This document shows positions 1 through 9,185 of a stretch of 64,000 bases of DNA, piece by piece. The stretch comes from Acinetobacter sp. ANC 3781. GTDB taxonomy: Bacteria > Pseudomonadota > Gammaproteobacteria > Pseudomonadales > Moraxellaceae. Where the stretch lies: assembly GCF_004331285.1 (NCBI RefSeq), contig NZ_SJOH01000001.1, positions 1 through 64,000 of the forward strand. Direction: 5' to 3'. The notes under the pieces are model-generated. The model saw nothing but the letters and a program-made list of their open reading frames with translations. It did no database searches and was not told where the DNA came from. The number at the start of each line of letters is the position of its first letter. Position 1 is the first letter of the stretch. The position numbers and the translations under genes are program-made.

Positions 1-21
1 AACATTAGATTAGCAACCTAC

Positions 22-135
22 TTAAGAACCAAAACTGCCTTCTTTACGGGATTCTAGAAGAATTTCGATTAAAGACCACACAATAACCAGCGTAAACAAC
101 CCGAACGCCAATAAAAAAGTCGAAAAATACATCAT
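22..135 (-). CDS. Small single-pass membrane protein (37 aa), function unknown
   Basis: This short frame starts at ATG 135 (a second ATG follows directly) and ends with TAA at 22-24. It encodes 37 residues: a hydrophobic helix at about residues 4-25, then a charged tail containing ESRKEG. On the minus strand an AAGGA motif lies about 10 bases before the start, which is why I accept so short a gene. It would be a stand-alone membrane peptide or the first gene of a leftward unit running out of the window. The first residues (MMYF) faintly recall CydX-type oxidase subunits, but no oxidase gene is visible here, so I assign no function. Confidence 0.5.
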   Translation of the reverse strand: MMYFSTFLLAFGLFTLVIVWSLIEILLESRKEGSFGS

Positions 136-444
136 TCTTTTCAATCCTTATTAAACAGAAGCGAAGTTCAACCCTCTGTTCAGAAACTTATATCTTCGAC
201 AAAAGTCTAATAGTTATTTTTTGATCTGAATAGTCATTTTAACTCATTATTAAGACTTAATTTATATTAAGTAATATTTTTAAAATATTTATTAAGGTCT
301 GTTTATATATAAAAACAATTAATACATGCATTTTTAAAACTATATTCATCTGTATTTATTTGTTCATTTTCAACACATATCCTCTTGACTATAAATACGA
401 ACAAGCAGAAATTAGCTGACTTTCGAATTGTCTAATTTCCTCCT
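136..444. other. AT-rich intergenic region
   Basis: This is a very AT-rich spacer between two divergent genes. It must hold promoters for the 37-aa peptide (leftward) and the acyltransferase (rightward), but I see no unambiguous -35/-10 pair, operator or repeat. No coding signal was found on either strand. Confidence 0.5.
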
Positions 445-1026
445 ATGTTAAAAAAATTACTTGGTGAATCCGCATTTAAACTTGCGGGATGGACCTATCA
501 TGTTGAACCCGATGTACTTGAGAATAAACAGGTCATTGTAGGCTTTGAACATACTTCGATGATGGATGCAGTTCTTTCCCTTGCCCTCTTTCAGATTTAT
601 GATATGAAAATTCATACCTTGATTAAAAGAGAATTATTTAAGGGTCCGATGAAACCGTTATTAGAAGCCATTGGCGGTATTGCAGTCGATCGTAAATCCA
701 ATAAGGATATCGTGTCTGTTATGGTTGAACATTTTCAGCAAAATGAAAAATTCAATCTGGTGATTGCACCTGAAGCCACGCGTGCCAAAACTGGTGAAAC
801 AAGAAGACCGATACGTACAGGTTTCTGGCATATTGCCAAAGCAGCTGGTGTTCCTATCGTTTTAATGTATGCCAATTCAAATACCAAGCAAGGTGGCATT
901 TTAGGAAAAATATACCCGACTGAAATCAACCATGACTTAGCTTTACTTAAACAACTCTATAAAGATAAGGTAGGTCTGGATATTGTTATTCCAGAACCTA
1001 AAAAAATTACTGAAGATAAGATCTAA
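445..1026 (+). CDS. PlsC-like 1-acylglycerol-3-phosphate acyltransferase family protein
   Basis: This 193-residue protein belongs to the glycerophosphate acyltransferase fold. The HX4D catalytic box is HTSMMD at residues 36-41, and a second conserved block reads PEATRAKTGE near residue 110, where PlsC proteins usually have EGTR. Family members transfer acyl chains to lysophospholipids at the inner membrane. The protein is shorter than typical PlsC (about 240 residues), lacks a clear N-terminal membrane helix, and has Ala in place of Gly in the second box, so the true acceptor may differ. The ATG has no good ribosome-binding site (the leader reads TTTCCTCCT), but no better start is seen. It stands alone, with an inverted repeat after it. 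Confidence 0.75.
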   Translation: MLKKLLGESAFKLAGWTYHVEPDVLENKQVIVGFEHTSMMDAVLSLALFQIYDMKIHTLIKRELFKGPMKPLLEAIGGIAVDRKSNKDIVSVMVEHFQQNEKFNLVIAPEATRAKTGETRRPIRTGFWHIAKAAGVPIVLMYANSNTKQGGILGKIYPTEINHDLALLKQLYKDKVGLDIVIPEPKKITEDKI

Positions 1027-1055
1027 GTGACATTTGTTTAAAAAACTCAAAACCT

Positions 1056-1079
1056 AGCCCTTTCTAAGAAAAAAGGGCT
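1056..1079. terminator. Inverted repeat after the acyltransferase gene
   Basis: AGCCCTTT and AAAGGGCT form an 8-bp stem around an 8-base loop, about 30 bases after the stop codon. No T-run follows on the plus strand, so it is a weak terminator or a transcript-end stabiliser. Confidence 0.4.
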
Positions 1080-1082
1080 TAT

Positions 1083-1090
1083 GGTAGAAT
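1083..1090 (+). promoter_or_regulatory. Possible extended -10 promoter of yebC
   Basis: TG-G-TAGAAT matches an extended -10 element (TGn plus near-consensus hexamer) and would start transcription near 1097, giving a leader of about 45 bases before yebC. A TTGACA lies just downstream at 1091-1096 but has no good partner -10. Confidence 0.35.
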
Positions 1091-1140
1091 TTGACACATT
1101 CGATTAGGCATAAAGCCAATCTACAAGGAGCATATTTCGC

Positions 1141-1890
1141 ATGGCGGGTCATTCCAAGTGGGCCAATATCAAGCATCGCAAAGCAAAACAAGATGCGAGC
1201 CGTGGTAAAGTTTTTACCAAATACATTCGTGAATTAACCACAGCTGCAAAACTCGGCGGTCCCGATGTGGGAAGTAACCCTCGTCTACGTGCTGTTGTCG
1301 AAAAGGCATTGTCTGTAAATATGACACGTGATGTGATCAACCGTGCTGTTCAACGTGGTGCGGGTGGCGAAGATAACGATGACTTAAAAGAAGTCACTTA
1401 CGAAGGGTATGGTGTGGGTGGTGTAGCTGTTCTAGTCGAGACAATGACAGACAATTTAAACCGTACTGTACCTGACGTTCGTCATTGCTTCTCTAAAACC
1501 AATGGTAACTTAGGTACAGCAGGTTCAGTGGCTTATCTATTTACCAAACGTGGTGAAATTACTTTTGAAGACGTTTCTTTAGAAGATAAAATCATGGACG
1601 TGGCTTTAGAAGCTGGTGCTGAAGATATTGAAGTTGATGAAGATCAAATCTTAGTTATTACGACCCCTGAAAGCTTTGGTGACGTACAGGATGCTTTATC
1701 TGAGGCAGGTTTAAAATCTGACAACGCTGAAGTTGTGATGAGTCCATCAACTAAAGCTGAAATTACAGACGTCGATCAAGCCAAAATGATTTTGAAAATG
1801 ATTGATATGTTTGAAGATCTTGATGATGTTCAAAACGTTTATACTAACGTAGAATTTTCAGATGAAGTATTAGAGCAACTTGAAGGCTAA
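1141..1890 (+). CDS. yebC: YebC/PmpR/TACO1 family regulator
   Basis: The 249-residue protein opens with the family hallmark [14 protein letters not shown] and is collinear with YebC over its whole length, ending in the acidic third domain. YebC-type proteins are cytosolic; they were described as transcriptional regulators and more recently linked to translation of difficult sequences such as proline runs. The start is fixed by an AAGGAG motif at 1125-1130, about 10 bases upstream. It is a single-gene unit with a strong terminator after it. Identification is firm; the precise role in this organism is not. Confidence 0.95.
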   Translation: MAGHSKWANIKHRKAKQDASRGKVFTKYIRELTTAAKLGGPDVGSNPRLRAVVEKALSVNMTRDVINRAVQRGAGGEDNDDLKEVTYEGYGVGGVAVLVETMTDNLNRTVPDVRHCFSKTNGNLGTAGSVAYLFTKRGEITFEDVSLEDKIMDVALEAGAEDIEVDEDQILVITTPESFGDVQDALSEAGLKSDNAEVVMSPSTKAEITDVDQAKMILKMIDMFEDLDDVQNVYTNVEFSDEVLEQLEG

Positions 1891-1905
1891 TATCTTTTCT
1901 AATCT

Positions 1906-1931
1906 AAAACGCACCGCATGGTGCGTTTTTT
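1906..1931 (+). terminator. Terminator of yebC
   Basis: AAAACGCACC and GGTGCGTTTT form a 10-bp perfect stem around a GCAT loop, followed by a T-run. It may also serve the leftward Lrp-type gene, since A-runs flank the other side. Confidence 0.85.
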
Positions 1932-1986
1932 ATAAGCTTAAAAAAAACAAATAATCATTGTTCCAATATAAAAATAAATTTTCGCC

Positions 1987-2457
1987 TCATACCCGATTGA
2001 GTAAGCCGCTACAGTTCAACACATTATATTCTTTAATCACAAAGCTCGAATGCAATGCCACCACATGCTCAATTTTACCAATACGTTTTAAAAGAATTTC
2101 ACTGTAATTTTCCATATCTTTTGCGACCACTTCGACAATAAAATCGGCAGATTGACCTGTGACTAAAAAGGCATTAATTACTTCAGGAATATTTTCCAGT
2201 TCCTCTAAAAACTTAGCGAAAGTATCGGTGTCATGTTTATTTAAAGATACCTGTAGTAAAACATGCAGGCTAAAACCCAACTTGGCATAGTTAATATCAC
2301 GCTTTAAATGCGTCATGATATTGGCTTCAATCAAATGCTTAATCCTTCGATGCACAGAGCTTACAGAAAGATTAATCCGTTCTGAAAGTTCATTTAAATT
2401 CGCATCTTCCTGATTCAAAATTTCCAGAATTTGTTTATCAAAACGATCCAGTTCCAT
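1987..2457 (-). CDS. Lrp/AsnC family transcriptional regulator
   Basis: This 156-residue protein has the standard Lrp layout: an N-terminal winged helix-turn-helix (MELDRFDKQILEILNQ, then NLSVSSVHRRIKHL at about residues 30-45) and a C-terminal RAM ligand-binding domain (QSADFIVEVVAKD at about 105). Such regulators sense amino acids and control nearby metabolic or transport genes. The start is ATG 2457; six more codons upstream to a TTG are open, but the conserved family start is MELDRFD. No target gene lies divergently next to it: the adjoining 850 bases hold only a dead gene, so its regulon is probably elsewhere or its partner was lost. Confidence 0.9.
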   Translation of the reverse strand: MELDRFDKQILEILNQEDANLNELSERINLSVSSVHRRIKHLIEANIMTHLKRDINYAKLGFSLHVLLQVSLNKHDTDTFAKFLEELENIPEVINAFLVTGQSADFIVEVVAKDMENYSEILLKRIGKIEHVVALHSSFVIKEYNVLNCSGLLNRV

Positions 2458-2849
2458 TTTTATACTCTTTCTCAATATCCAATAAATACGTAAAATACTA
2501 CCCTATACTTACTATACAATAATCACTTATTTTTCATAAATTTTTAATATTATGAAAATATTTTCCAAAGACCAAATTCATTCATAAAGAAAATTTTGAT
2601 TCATGCTGAGTTAGATGACTATGGGTCATTTAATTATAAAAAAATGCCCCATGGTAATGTCTATTAAATCTTTATTTTTAAATGCTTTGAATTCAGGACT
2701 AACTTTAAGATAAAACTGATCAATTCGAGTATCGAAAACACGACCACCAGCTATCTTCTACAGCTGTATAAAAATAGATTGAAAGAGAAGCGTCCTAGTA
2801 AAAATAAAAATAGCGCATTTTTAAAAACATATATTACACAAGCAAGGGG
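2458..2849. other. Intergenic region upstream of the Lrp-type gene
   Basis: About 390 bases of AT-rich DNA hold the promoter of the Lrp-type gene and no intact frame. I found no repeat or RNA signature. Confidence 0.5.
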
Positions 2850-3285
2850 TACAGCTTCTAAATTTCTAAGCCTCATAAAAACCAACCTGGGTCCTGTGTA
2901 ACTGCGGAAACGCAAACAAAAACTTCACTAAGCGGCTTAATTAGTAACCATATCGACATTTCTGCCCTCACGAACTGACCTTGGCAGTCTAAGTGAATGC
3001 GACTTCAATGCTATAGACTTAAGCTGAGTATTAAGTAATTTCAATAATGACAACAAGCTAAATTTTGGCGGTATAGAAGATATTTCATCTGCTTTAAAAC
3101 AGTTTTGATTTCGGCAGCATCGTCGAAGGGATTCAAAGTATTACAAATTCAATTCGCAAAATTTTGGGTAGCAGCACACGACCGAGTTAGGATGCATCAT
3201 CTTTACCAACATTAACACCCAATTTAGAACTCGGTCAGCCGATTGCATTTGGTTAAGTGGGATTTGGTAAGTCACTGAGTAAGCA
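2850..3285 (+). pseudogene. Decayed gene, probably a small lipoprotein
   Basis: Plus-strand reading gives protein-like stretches in shifting frames with several stops. The first part reads ...PGSCVTAETQTKTSLSGL, resembling a lipobox and mature start. Then come TDLGSLSECDFNAIDLS-stop, LNFGGIEDISSALKQF-stop and, after a frame change, FGSIVEGIQSITNSIRK, and finally TPNLELGQPIAFG-stop. The blocks are collinear and at least three stops and two shifts separate them, so this is one gene that has died. The family is not recognised. Confidence concerns the existence of a relic, not its identity. Confidence 0.45.
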
Positions 3286-3310
3286 TAAAAATACACACTA
3301 TAGAGTGTAT
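3286..3310 (-). terminator. Terminator of the GST gene
   Basis: On the minus strand ATACACTC and GTGTGTAT form a stem with one mismatch around TATA, followed by TTTTT. It lies 19 bases beyond the GST stop codon. Confidence 0.65.
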
Positions 3311-3328
3311 ATTCCTCTGAATTACGTT

Positions 3329-4093
3329 TTAAATACCACGCCAGTCTACGCGAGCATTGCGTTCGGTTTGATAAATCCGCAGTACATATTGCCCGATCGG
3401 CAATTCAGTTAAAGTCTCTTTATATTTTTTAAATTCTTCAGACAAATCTTCACCATGCTCTTTTTCCCAAGGCGTACCCGGGATTTCCAAAAGTGGTGCA
3501 AGCATTGAACAGACAGCAATATCAGCCAAACCTAAACGCTCACCGACAAAATAACGTCCATGATTTTCAATTAAGCGCTGATTCAGAAGTTCAACCAAAT
3601 CATCCATGCGCTGTTTAGACTCTGCCACTTTATCTGAATTAAGCTGATAACCTTTAGACAACAATGCTTTGATAATTGGTTTTGAATATTTTTCAAATTG
3701 GCGTAAATAGCCTTTTTCACCAATCAGAATATCGAGAGATTCCTCGCTTTCAGTCAAAGTATGCGCCAAGCCCCAGCGACGCACATGCATCCCCAACTCT
3801 GTGGCTTGATGATTAATTTCTAAAGCTAGCTCACGCTGTTGCAAATCAGCACGTAGCAAAGAATGTTCTGGATAGACTTCATCTAAATACAGTGCAATTT
3901 CAGTCGAATCCGCAATCCAGCGGTCTTGGTCACGTAAAATGGGTAAACGGTTTTGCCCTGTTTTTAATTGTGCAAATGCACGATGCACACCTGGGATCAG
4001 ATTATGGGCAATATAATCTAATTCTTTATGATCGAGCAACCAGCGAGCTTTCTCACAAAAATGAGATAAAGGAAACTGGTATAAAATTCGCAT
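3329..4093 (-). CDS. Glutathione S-transferase family protein
   Basis: The 254-residue protein has an N-terminal thioredoxin-fold GST domain (residues 1-80: LYQFPLSHFCEKARWLL, then NRLPILRD and the glutathione-binding DSTEIALYLDE near residue 65) and an all-helical C-terminal domain with GERLGLADIAVCSML around 185. The SHFCEKARW segment places a Ser/Cys pair at the usual active-site helix start. It likely conjugates or reduces electrophiles in the cytosol; the substrate cannot be read from sequence. The start is ATG 4093 with an AGA-rich leader. It is transcribed alone and divergently from the sulfur operon. Confidence 0.85.
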   Translation of the reverse strand: MRILYQFPLSHFCEKARWLLDHKELDYIAHNLIPGVHRAFAQLKTGQNRLPILRDQDRWIADSTEIALYLDEVYPEHSLLRADLQQRELALEINHQATELGMHVRRWGLAHTLTESEESLDILIGEKGYLRQFEKYSKPIIKALLSKGYQLNSDKVAESKQRMDDLVELLNQRLIENHGRYFVGERLGLADIAVCSMLAPLLEIPGTPWEKEHGEDLSEEFKKYKETLTELPIGQYVLRIYQTERNARVDWRGI

Positions 4094-4472
4094 AAAATCT
4101 CCACAGTTGTTTTTTTAGCTCTGGCTATAAAAAACCAGCGCCCTTGGTCGGATACTTTAGACATCCTATCTTAGAAATACAATGTACTTTTTATTCAAAA
4201 ATAGCCGTTTAATCTTTAACGCTAGCCCCTTTATTTTTATACATTTTTTTGTCTTGATTATCTTTAAAGCAGATAAACCACTAAAAAAACTTTAAATAAA
4301 AAACTTAATAAATTTAATTTATGAAGATTTTTAAATACTTAACATATTCGAATTCATTCAAAAACTATCATTTTTTATCCTAAAGATCATTTTTCATAAG
4401 CTTTGCTAAAGCAATTACTTAATTTTAAAGCTACTTACTTGTAGCGTTTTGATATCGATTTAAGGTGTCATT
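4094..4472. other. Divergent promoter region of GST and sulfur operon
   Basis: This 379-base AT-rich gap must hold the promoter of the seven-gene sulfur operon and that of the GST gene. CysB or Cbl-type activators would be expected to bind here, but their sites are too loose to call by eye. No frame or RNA is seen. TAAGGTG at about 4460 is the ribosome-binding site of the first operon gene. Confidence 0.45.
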
Positions 4473-5675
4473 ATGTCTCGTTTAATTTCAGAAAATATTC
4501 ATGTAATTGAAAACGATCTTGAAGCCATTCATGCTGCTTATCATGTCGCAGATTTTGCATTGGAAGGTCGCAATGACCGTGATCAACAACGCTTCTTGCC
4601 TTTTGCTGAAATTGATTTATTCAGTCAGAAAGGCTTAGGTGGCATTCGAATACCAAAACAATTTGGTGGTGCATTCGTTTCCAATAAAACCTTGGCACAT
4701 GTATTTCGTATTCTCAATAAAGCGGATTCCAGTGTGGGACAAATTCCGCAAAACCAGATTGCCTTATTGAATATGATCCAGATTATGGGGACAGAGCAGC
4801 AAAAACAGTTTATTTATCAAGAAATTTTACAAGGCAAACGCTTGGCCAATGGCGGCCCGGAACGTCATACCAAAGACAGTAAAACCTTAAATACGCTGTT
4901 AACCCTTGAAGATGGTCATTACTTTGTAGACGGTGAAAAGTTTTATTCGACCGGTAGTAGTTTTGCCCACTGGTTGGCGATTAAAGCCATTCATCCAGAA
5001 GGTCATGTGGTTTTAACCATTGTGAATCGTGATGCTGCCGGTGTTGAAGTTGTTGATAACTGGAATGGCTTTGGTCAGCGTACCACTTCAAGTGGCACGG
5101 TCAAACTCGACCATGTTGAAGTCGATCCCTTACTGATTTTTGATGAACGTAAATTATCAGCGCAACCATCTTATCGGGGTGCTTATTCTCAGCTGATGCA
5201 AGTTGCAATTGATGTCGGTATTGCAGAAGCTGCGTTTGCGGACACCTTAACGGCAGTACAAAAAGCACGTCCGATTGTCGATGCACAAGTTGAAAAAGCC
5301 AGTTTTGAACATTACACCTTGCAAGAAGTCGGTAAATCGAACGTATTACTGGATGCTGCCATCTTGTTACTGGATGAAGCGGCTGAGTATTTAGATGAAC
5401 TGGATCAACTCGATTCCGTAACGGATGAACAAGCAGCAAAAGCCTCTATTTTAGTCGCTGAAGCAAAAATCTATGCCAATGATGCTGCACTGCACATTTC
5501 TGAAAAATTACTGGAACTTGGTGGCAGCCGTTCTAGTCTGAGTCAGCACAACCTCGATCAACATTGGCGCAATGCCCGTGTGCATACCTTACATGATCCC
5601 GTGCGATGGAAATTGCATGCGCTTGGGAATTATTACCTCAATCATCAACTCCCTGCCCGTCACGCCTGGATTTAA
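4473..5675 (+). CDS. SfnB-family sulfur acquisition oxidoreductase (acyl-CoA dehydrogenase fold), first copy
   Basis: This 400-residue flavoprotein has the acyl-CoA dehydrogenase/DszC fold: a helical N-terminal domain, a middle beta domain with DNWNGFGQRTTSSGTVKLD near residue 190-210, and a C-terminal helical bundle ending in GGSRSSLSQHNLDQHWRNAR (about 350-370), a hallmark of SfnB and DszC. These enzymes take reduced flavin and oxygenate organosulfur compounds such as dimethylsulfone or thiophenes during sulfate starvation. It begins a tight operon; the next gene starts 12 bases after its stop. Its substrate is unknown. The second copy downstream is clearly a paralogue. Confidence 0.88.
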   Translation: MSRLISENIHVIENDLEAIHAAYHVADFALEGRNDRDQQRFLPFAEIDLFSQKGLGGIRIPKQFGGAFVSNKTLAHVFRILNKADSSVGQIPQNQIALLNMIQIMGTEQQKQFIYQEILQGKRLANGGPERHTKDSKTLNTLLTLEDGHYFVDGEKFYSTGSSFAHWLAIKAIHPEGHVVLTIVNRDAAGVEVVDNWNGFGQRTTSSGTVKLDHVEVDPLLIFDERKLSAQPSYRGAYSQLMQVAIDVGIAEAAFADTLTAVQKARPIVDAQVEKASFEHYTLQEVGKSNVLLDAAILLLDEAAEYLDELDQLDSVTDEQAAKASILVAEAKIYANDAALHISEKLLELGGSRSSLSQHNLDQHWRNARVHTLHDPVRWKLHALGNYYLNHQLPARHAWI

Positions 5676-5687
5676 GGAATAATAAAC

Positions 5688-6911
5688 ATGACTTCATATC
5701 AAGAACTTAACCAGTCTCAATCACAACAGTTGGCGCATGCACATATTATTCAGTCTGATGCTGAAGCACTGGAAATTGCACGTGCTTTAGCAGAACAGTT
5801 TAAACAGAATGCTGTACAACGTGATGCTGAGCGAATTCTGCCTTTTGAACAAATTGAGGCGTACAGCCAATCCGGCTTATGGGCGATTACCGTACCCAAG
5901 CAATATGGTGGTGCAGAGGTTTCAAGCTATACCGTGGCTCAAGTCATCGCCTTAATGAGTGGTGTCGATGGTTCAATTGGTCAGATTCCGCAAAATCATT
6001 TTTATGGACTGGAAATTTTACGCAATACCGGCACAGAACAACAAAAACAAAAACTCTATGCCGAAGTGTTAAAAGGTGCCCGTTTTGGCAATGCCTTGGC
6101 CGAATTTAAAACCAAAACTGCTGCACAAAAGCAAACTGCCATTAGCCGTACTGAACACGGTTTTTTGGTCAATGGTGAAAAGTTTTATTGCACTGGCAGT
6201 TTATTTGCTCATCGCATTCCCACATTGGTGAAAGACGAACAGGGCCGTGAATTTCTGGCTTTTATTCCGCGTCAAAGTCAAGACCTAGAATTAGTAGATG
6301 ATTGGTCGGGTTTTGGACAACGTACCACCGGCAGCGGCACCGTTAAATTTAGTAATGTTTTTGTAGAAGCGGAAGATGTTATTCCATTTGATACTGCCTA
6401 TTTAAAGCCGACCATTTCCGGCCCGTTTGCCCAATTGATGCATGCTTCTATTGAAACCGGAATTGCCCGTGCAGCATTTGAAGAAACCCTGATTCGTGTG
6501 CGTCAAGCGCGCCCATGGATTGATTCAGGTGTAGACAAAGCCACTGATGATCCGCTCACCCTGTTTGAACTGGGTCGTATTGTTGCCGATGTGCGTGCCT
6601 CTGAAGTGTTACTGAAACAGGCAGCACGTTCTATTGACGCTGCCAAGCCACAACCGACCGTTGAAAATATTGCTAAAGCTTCAATCGATGTCGCAAAGGT
6701 GCGTGCACACAGTACTGAAACTGCATTGAAAGCATCGTCAAAATTGATTGAACTGGCAGGCAGTCGTGGCAGCCAGCGTGAAGATGGGCTGGACCGTTTT
6801 TGGCGCAATGCCCGTGTACATACCCTGCATGATGCCTCTCGATGGAAATACTATTTCATAGCCAATCATGTGTTAAACGGTGTATTACCGCCACGTCGGG
6901 GGACATTGTAA
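5688..6911 (+). CDS. SfnB-family sulfur acquisition oxidoreductase, second copy
   Basis: This 407-residue paralogue of the preceding protein shares the same blocks: IGQIPQNHFYGLE near residue 100, DDWSGFGQRTTGSGTVKF near 205, and the C-terminal AGSRGSQREDGLDRFWRNAR. Two neighbouring copies suggest either a two-component enzyme or two substrate ranges. The start ATG follows GGAATAATAAAC. Its stop overlaps the start of the next gene (TAATG), so translation is likely coupled. Reduced flavin must come from a reductase not encoded in this operon. Confidence 0.88.
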   Translation: MTSYQELNQSQSQQLAHAHIIQSDAEALEIARALAEQFKQNAVQRDAERILPFEQIEAYSQSGLWAITVPKQYGGAEVSSYTVAQVIALMSGVDGSIGQIPQNHFYGLEILRNTGTEQQKQKLYAEVLKGARFGNALAEFKTKTAAQKQTAISRTEHGFLVNGEKFYCTGSLFAHRIPTLVKDEQGREFLAFIPRQSQDLELVDDWSGFGQRTTGSGTVKFSNVFVEAEDVIPFDTAYLKPTISGPFAQLMHASIETGIARAAFEETLIRVRQARPWIDSGVDKATDDPLTLFELGRIVADVRASEVLLKQAARSIDAAKPQPTVENIAKASIDVAKVRAHSTETALKASSKLIELAGSRGSQREDGLDRFWRNARVHTLHDASRWKYYFIANHVLNGVLPPRRGTL

Positions 6912-8335
6912 TGACAACAACCTCAACGCCAAATACAGCAAAAAAAATTCTGCTCAATGCCTTTGACATGAACTGTGTCGGGCATATCAACCACGGTTTA
7001 TGGACCCATCCACGTGATGAGTCACATCGTTTTAATGAACTCAGTTACTGGACGGATTTGGCTCAAACCCTAGAACAGGGTCTGTTTGATGGCTTATTCA
7101 TTGCTGACATTACCGGGGTTTATGATGTCTATCAAAATGACATTGATTTGACTTTAAAAGAATCAATTCAGCTGCCGAGCCATGATCCCTCTACCCTGGT
7201 CTCAGCTATGGCTGCCGTGACACAAAATCTAGGTTTTGGTATTACGGTGAATTTAAGCTATGAATCACCCTATCAATTTGCCCGCCGTTTTGCGAGTTTA
7301 GATCACCTGACCCATGGCCGTATCGGCTGGAATATTGTCACCGGTTACTTAGACAGCGCACAACGCCTGATTGGTGAAAAAGGCTTGAAAGACCATGATC
7401 TGCGCTATGCGCAAGCCGAAGAGTTTTTACAGCTTTGCTATAAATTCTGGGAAGGTTCCTGGGAAAACGATGCCATCTTAAAAGATAAACAGAATCGTAT
7501 TTTTACCGATCCCGCTAAAGTTCATCCAGTTCAGCATCAAGGTCAGTTTTACCAAAGTCAGGGTGTGTTTCAGGTTTCACCATCGATTCAACGTACCCCT
7601 GTTTTATTTCAGGCGGGCGCGTCTCCTCATGGTTTAGCTTTTGCGACTCAGCATGCAGAAGGCATGTTCATTGGGGGCGATCAACCGGAAAAAATCAAAA
7701 AACAGGTCGATCAAATTCGTCAGCAAGCCACCGATCAAGGACGTGATCCTGAAGCAATTAAAATTTTTGTCGGCATTACCGTGGTGACTGCTGAAACTGA
7801 TCAATTGGCTCAGCAAAAACTGGATGAATATATTGCTTATGCCAGTCCTGAAGCGGGTCTTGCCCATTTTTCTAGTTCAGTCGGTATTGATTTATCTAAA
7901 TTTGCCGATGACGAAGCCATTCCCTATCAAAAGACCAACAGCATTGCTTCAGTGAACAATAAGTTTAAAGAACAGAAAATCACTAAAAATGATTTAAAAG
8001 CGCAGCATGTACTTGGTGGACGTTATCCCTTAATTGTCGGCAGCGGTACGACTGTCGCTGAAAAGTTGATTCAACTGCTGGATGCAACAGGAATCGATGG
8101 TTTTAACCTGACCCGTACCGTTGCCCCTGAATCGCACTATGATTTTGTCCGACTGGTGATTCCTGAATTACAACAGCGTGACCGTTATAAAACCGCATAT
8201 GAACACGGCAGTTTAAGACACAAACTCTTTAATCAAGGCGACCGACTGTCTGCCTCACATCCTGTTCAGCAATTTCGATGTCAAAGCTCCGCCTCAACTT
8301 CGAACTCTAACTTAAAGCAAAAACAATCCGCATAA
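6911..8335 (+). CDS. NtaA/SnaA/DszA-family FMN-dependent monooxygenase
   Basis: This is a 474-residue luciferase-like (LLM class) monooxygenase with the family start NAFDMNCVGHINHGLWTHP, the block FASLDHLTHGRIGWNIVT near residue 140, and PVLFQAGASPHGLAFA near 230. DszA and NtaA relatives oxidatively cleave C-S or C-N bonds using FMNH2. The open frame extends 23 codons upstream into the preceding gene, but the ATG at 6911 overlapping the upstream stop gives the conserved N-terminus and standard coupling. Together with the two SfnB-type proteins it would complete an oxygenation and cleavage route releasing sulfite from an organosulfur compound (inference from context). Confidence 0.88.
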   Translation: MTTTSTPNTAKKILLNAFDMNCVGHINHGLWTHPRDESHRFNELSYWTDLAQTLEQGLFDGLFIADITGVYDVYQNDIDLTLKESIQLPSHDPSTLVSAMAAVTQNLGFGITVNLSYESPYQFARRFASLDHLTHGRIGWNIVTGYLDSAQRLIGEKGLKDHDLRYAQAEEFLQLCYKFWEGSWENDAILKDKQNRIFTDPAKVHPVQHQGQFYQSQGVFQVSPSIQRTPVLFQAGASPHGLAFATQHAEGMFIGGDQPEKIKKQVDQIRQQATDQGRDPEAIKIFVGITVVTAETDQLAQQKLDEYIAYASPEAGLAHFSSSVGIDLSKFADDEAIPYQKTNSIASVNNKFKEQKITKNDLKAQHVLGGRYPLIVGSGTTVAEKLIQLLDATGIDGFNLTRTVAPESHYDFVRLVIPELQQRDRYKTAYEHGSLRHKLFNQGDRLSASHPVQQFRCQSSASTSNSNLKQKQSA

Positions 8336-8350
8336 ATTTTGAGGTGCAAC

Positions 8351-9181
8351 ATGGCACAAACAGCGAAAACCAAATTCACCATTATTGGGGTGATTATTGC
8401 CGCCGTAATTATTGGACTGGCAGTCTGGAATCAACAAAAAAAATCTGTTCCTGATGAACTAGTGATTGGGATCAGTCCCTCCTTTGCCAAACCGTTACAG
8501 GTCGCAGCTGATGAGGCCAAACAACAAGGCGTAAATGTGAAACTGGTAGAATTCTCTGACTGGAACACACCGAATATCACCCTGAATCATGGCGATATTG
8601 ATGCCAATTTCTTTCAGCATCAGCCTTTTCTGGATAACGCGAAAAAGAAAACCGACTTTAAGATCAAGGCATTCGCTAAAGGAGCTGCAACGCATGTGGG
8701 TTTGTATTCAAAGAAAATCAAAAGCTTTGATGAATTAAAAGACAATGCCAAAGTGGTCGTTCCCAATGATCCAGTGAATCAGGGCCGTGCATTATTACTT
8801 TTACAACAGGCAAGACTGATTACCCTTAAAGATCCTGAAAACTATTTATCTAGCCTGAAAGACATTGCGGCCAACCCTAAAAAATTACAGTTTGTAGAAG
8901 TGGAAGGCCCACAAACCGCACGTGCCATTGATGATGTCGATCTGGCTTTTGGCTACCCGCATTACTTACGTCTGGCGAAAACGGCTGATCCGGAACAAGC
9001 CTTGTTATTTGACTCTAACACTGACACACGCTATGCCATCCTGTTTGCCGTGCGTGATGACTATGAAGATAAAAATGACAAGCTGAAAAAGTTTGTTGAT
9101 ATCTATCAGAACTCTGCAAAAGTGAAACAAGCTTTAGATACCGATTTTGGTGCCAAACTCTGGTTCCCGGGCTGGAAATAA
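8351..9181 (+). CDS. NlpA/MetQ-family ABC substrate-binding protein, first copy
   Basis: The 276-residue protein matches MetQ: LVIGISPSFAKPL, then EFSDWNTPNITLNHGDIDANFFQH near residue 75, VVVPNDPVNQGRAL near 135 and the terminal FGAKLWFPGWK. Relatives bind methionine or other sulfur compounds for a MetNI transporter. The start is ATG 8351, after GAGGTG; four codons upstream are open but lack support. Oddly, it has no lipobox cysteine: the N-terminus is one hydrophobic helix (about residues 11-28) followed by WNQQKK, so it is probably anchored by an uncleaved helix instead of lipid. It is paralogous to the next gene. Confidence 0.88.
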   Translation: MAQTAKTKFTIIGVIIAAVIIGLAVWNQQKKSVPDELVIGISPSFAKPLQVAADEAKQQGVNVKLVEFSDWNTPNITLNHGDIDANFFQHQPFLDNAKKKTDFKIKAFAKGAATHVGLYSKKIKSFDELKDNAKVVVPNDPVNQGRALLLLQQARLITLKDPENYLSSLKDIAANPKKLQFVEVEGPQTARAIDDVDLAFGYPHYLRLAKTADPEQALLFDSNTDTRYAILFAVRDDYEDKNDKLKKFVDIYQNSAKVKQALDTDFGAKLWFPGWK

Positions 9182-9185
9182 GATC

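Noticed and set aside
22-135. CydX or KdpF identity for the 37-aa peptide
   Set aside because: Only the first four residues are suggestive and no cyd or kdp gene is visible.
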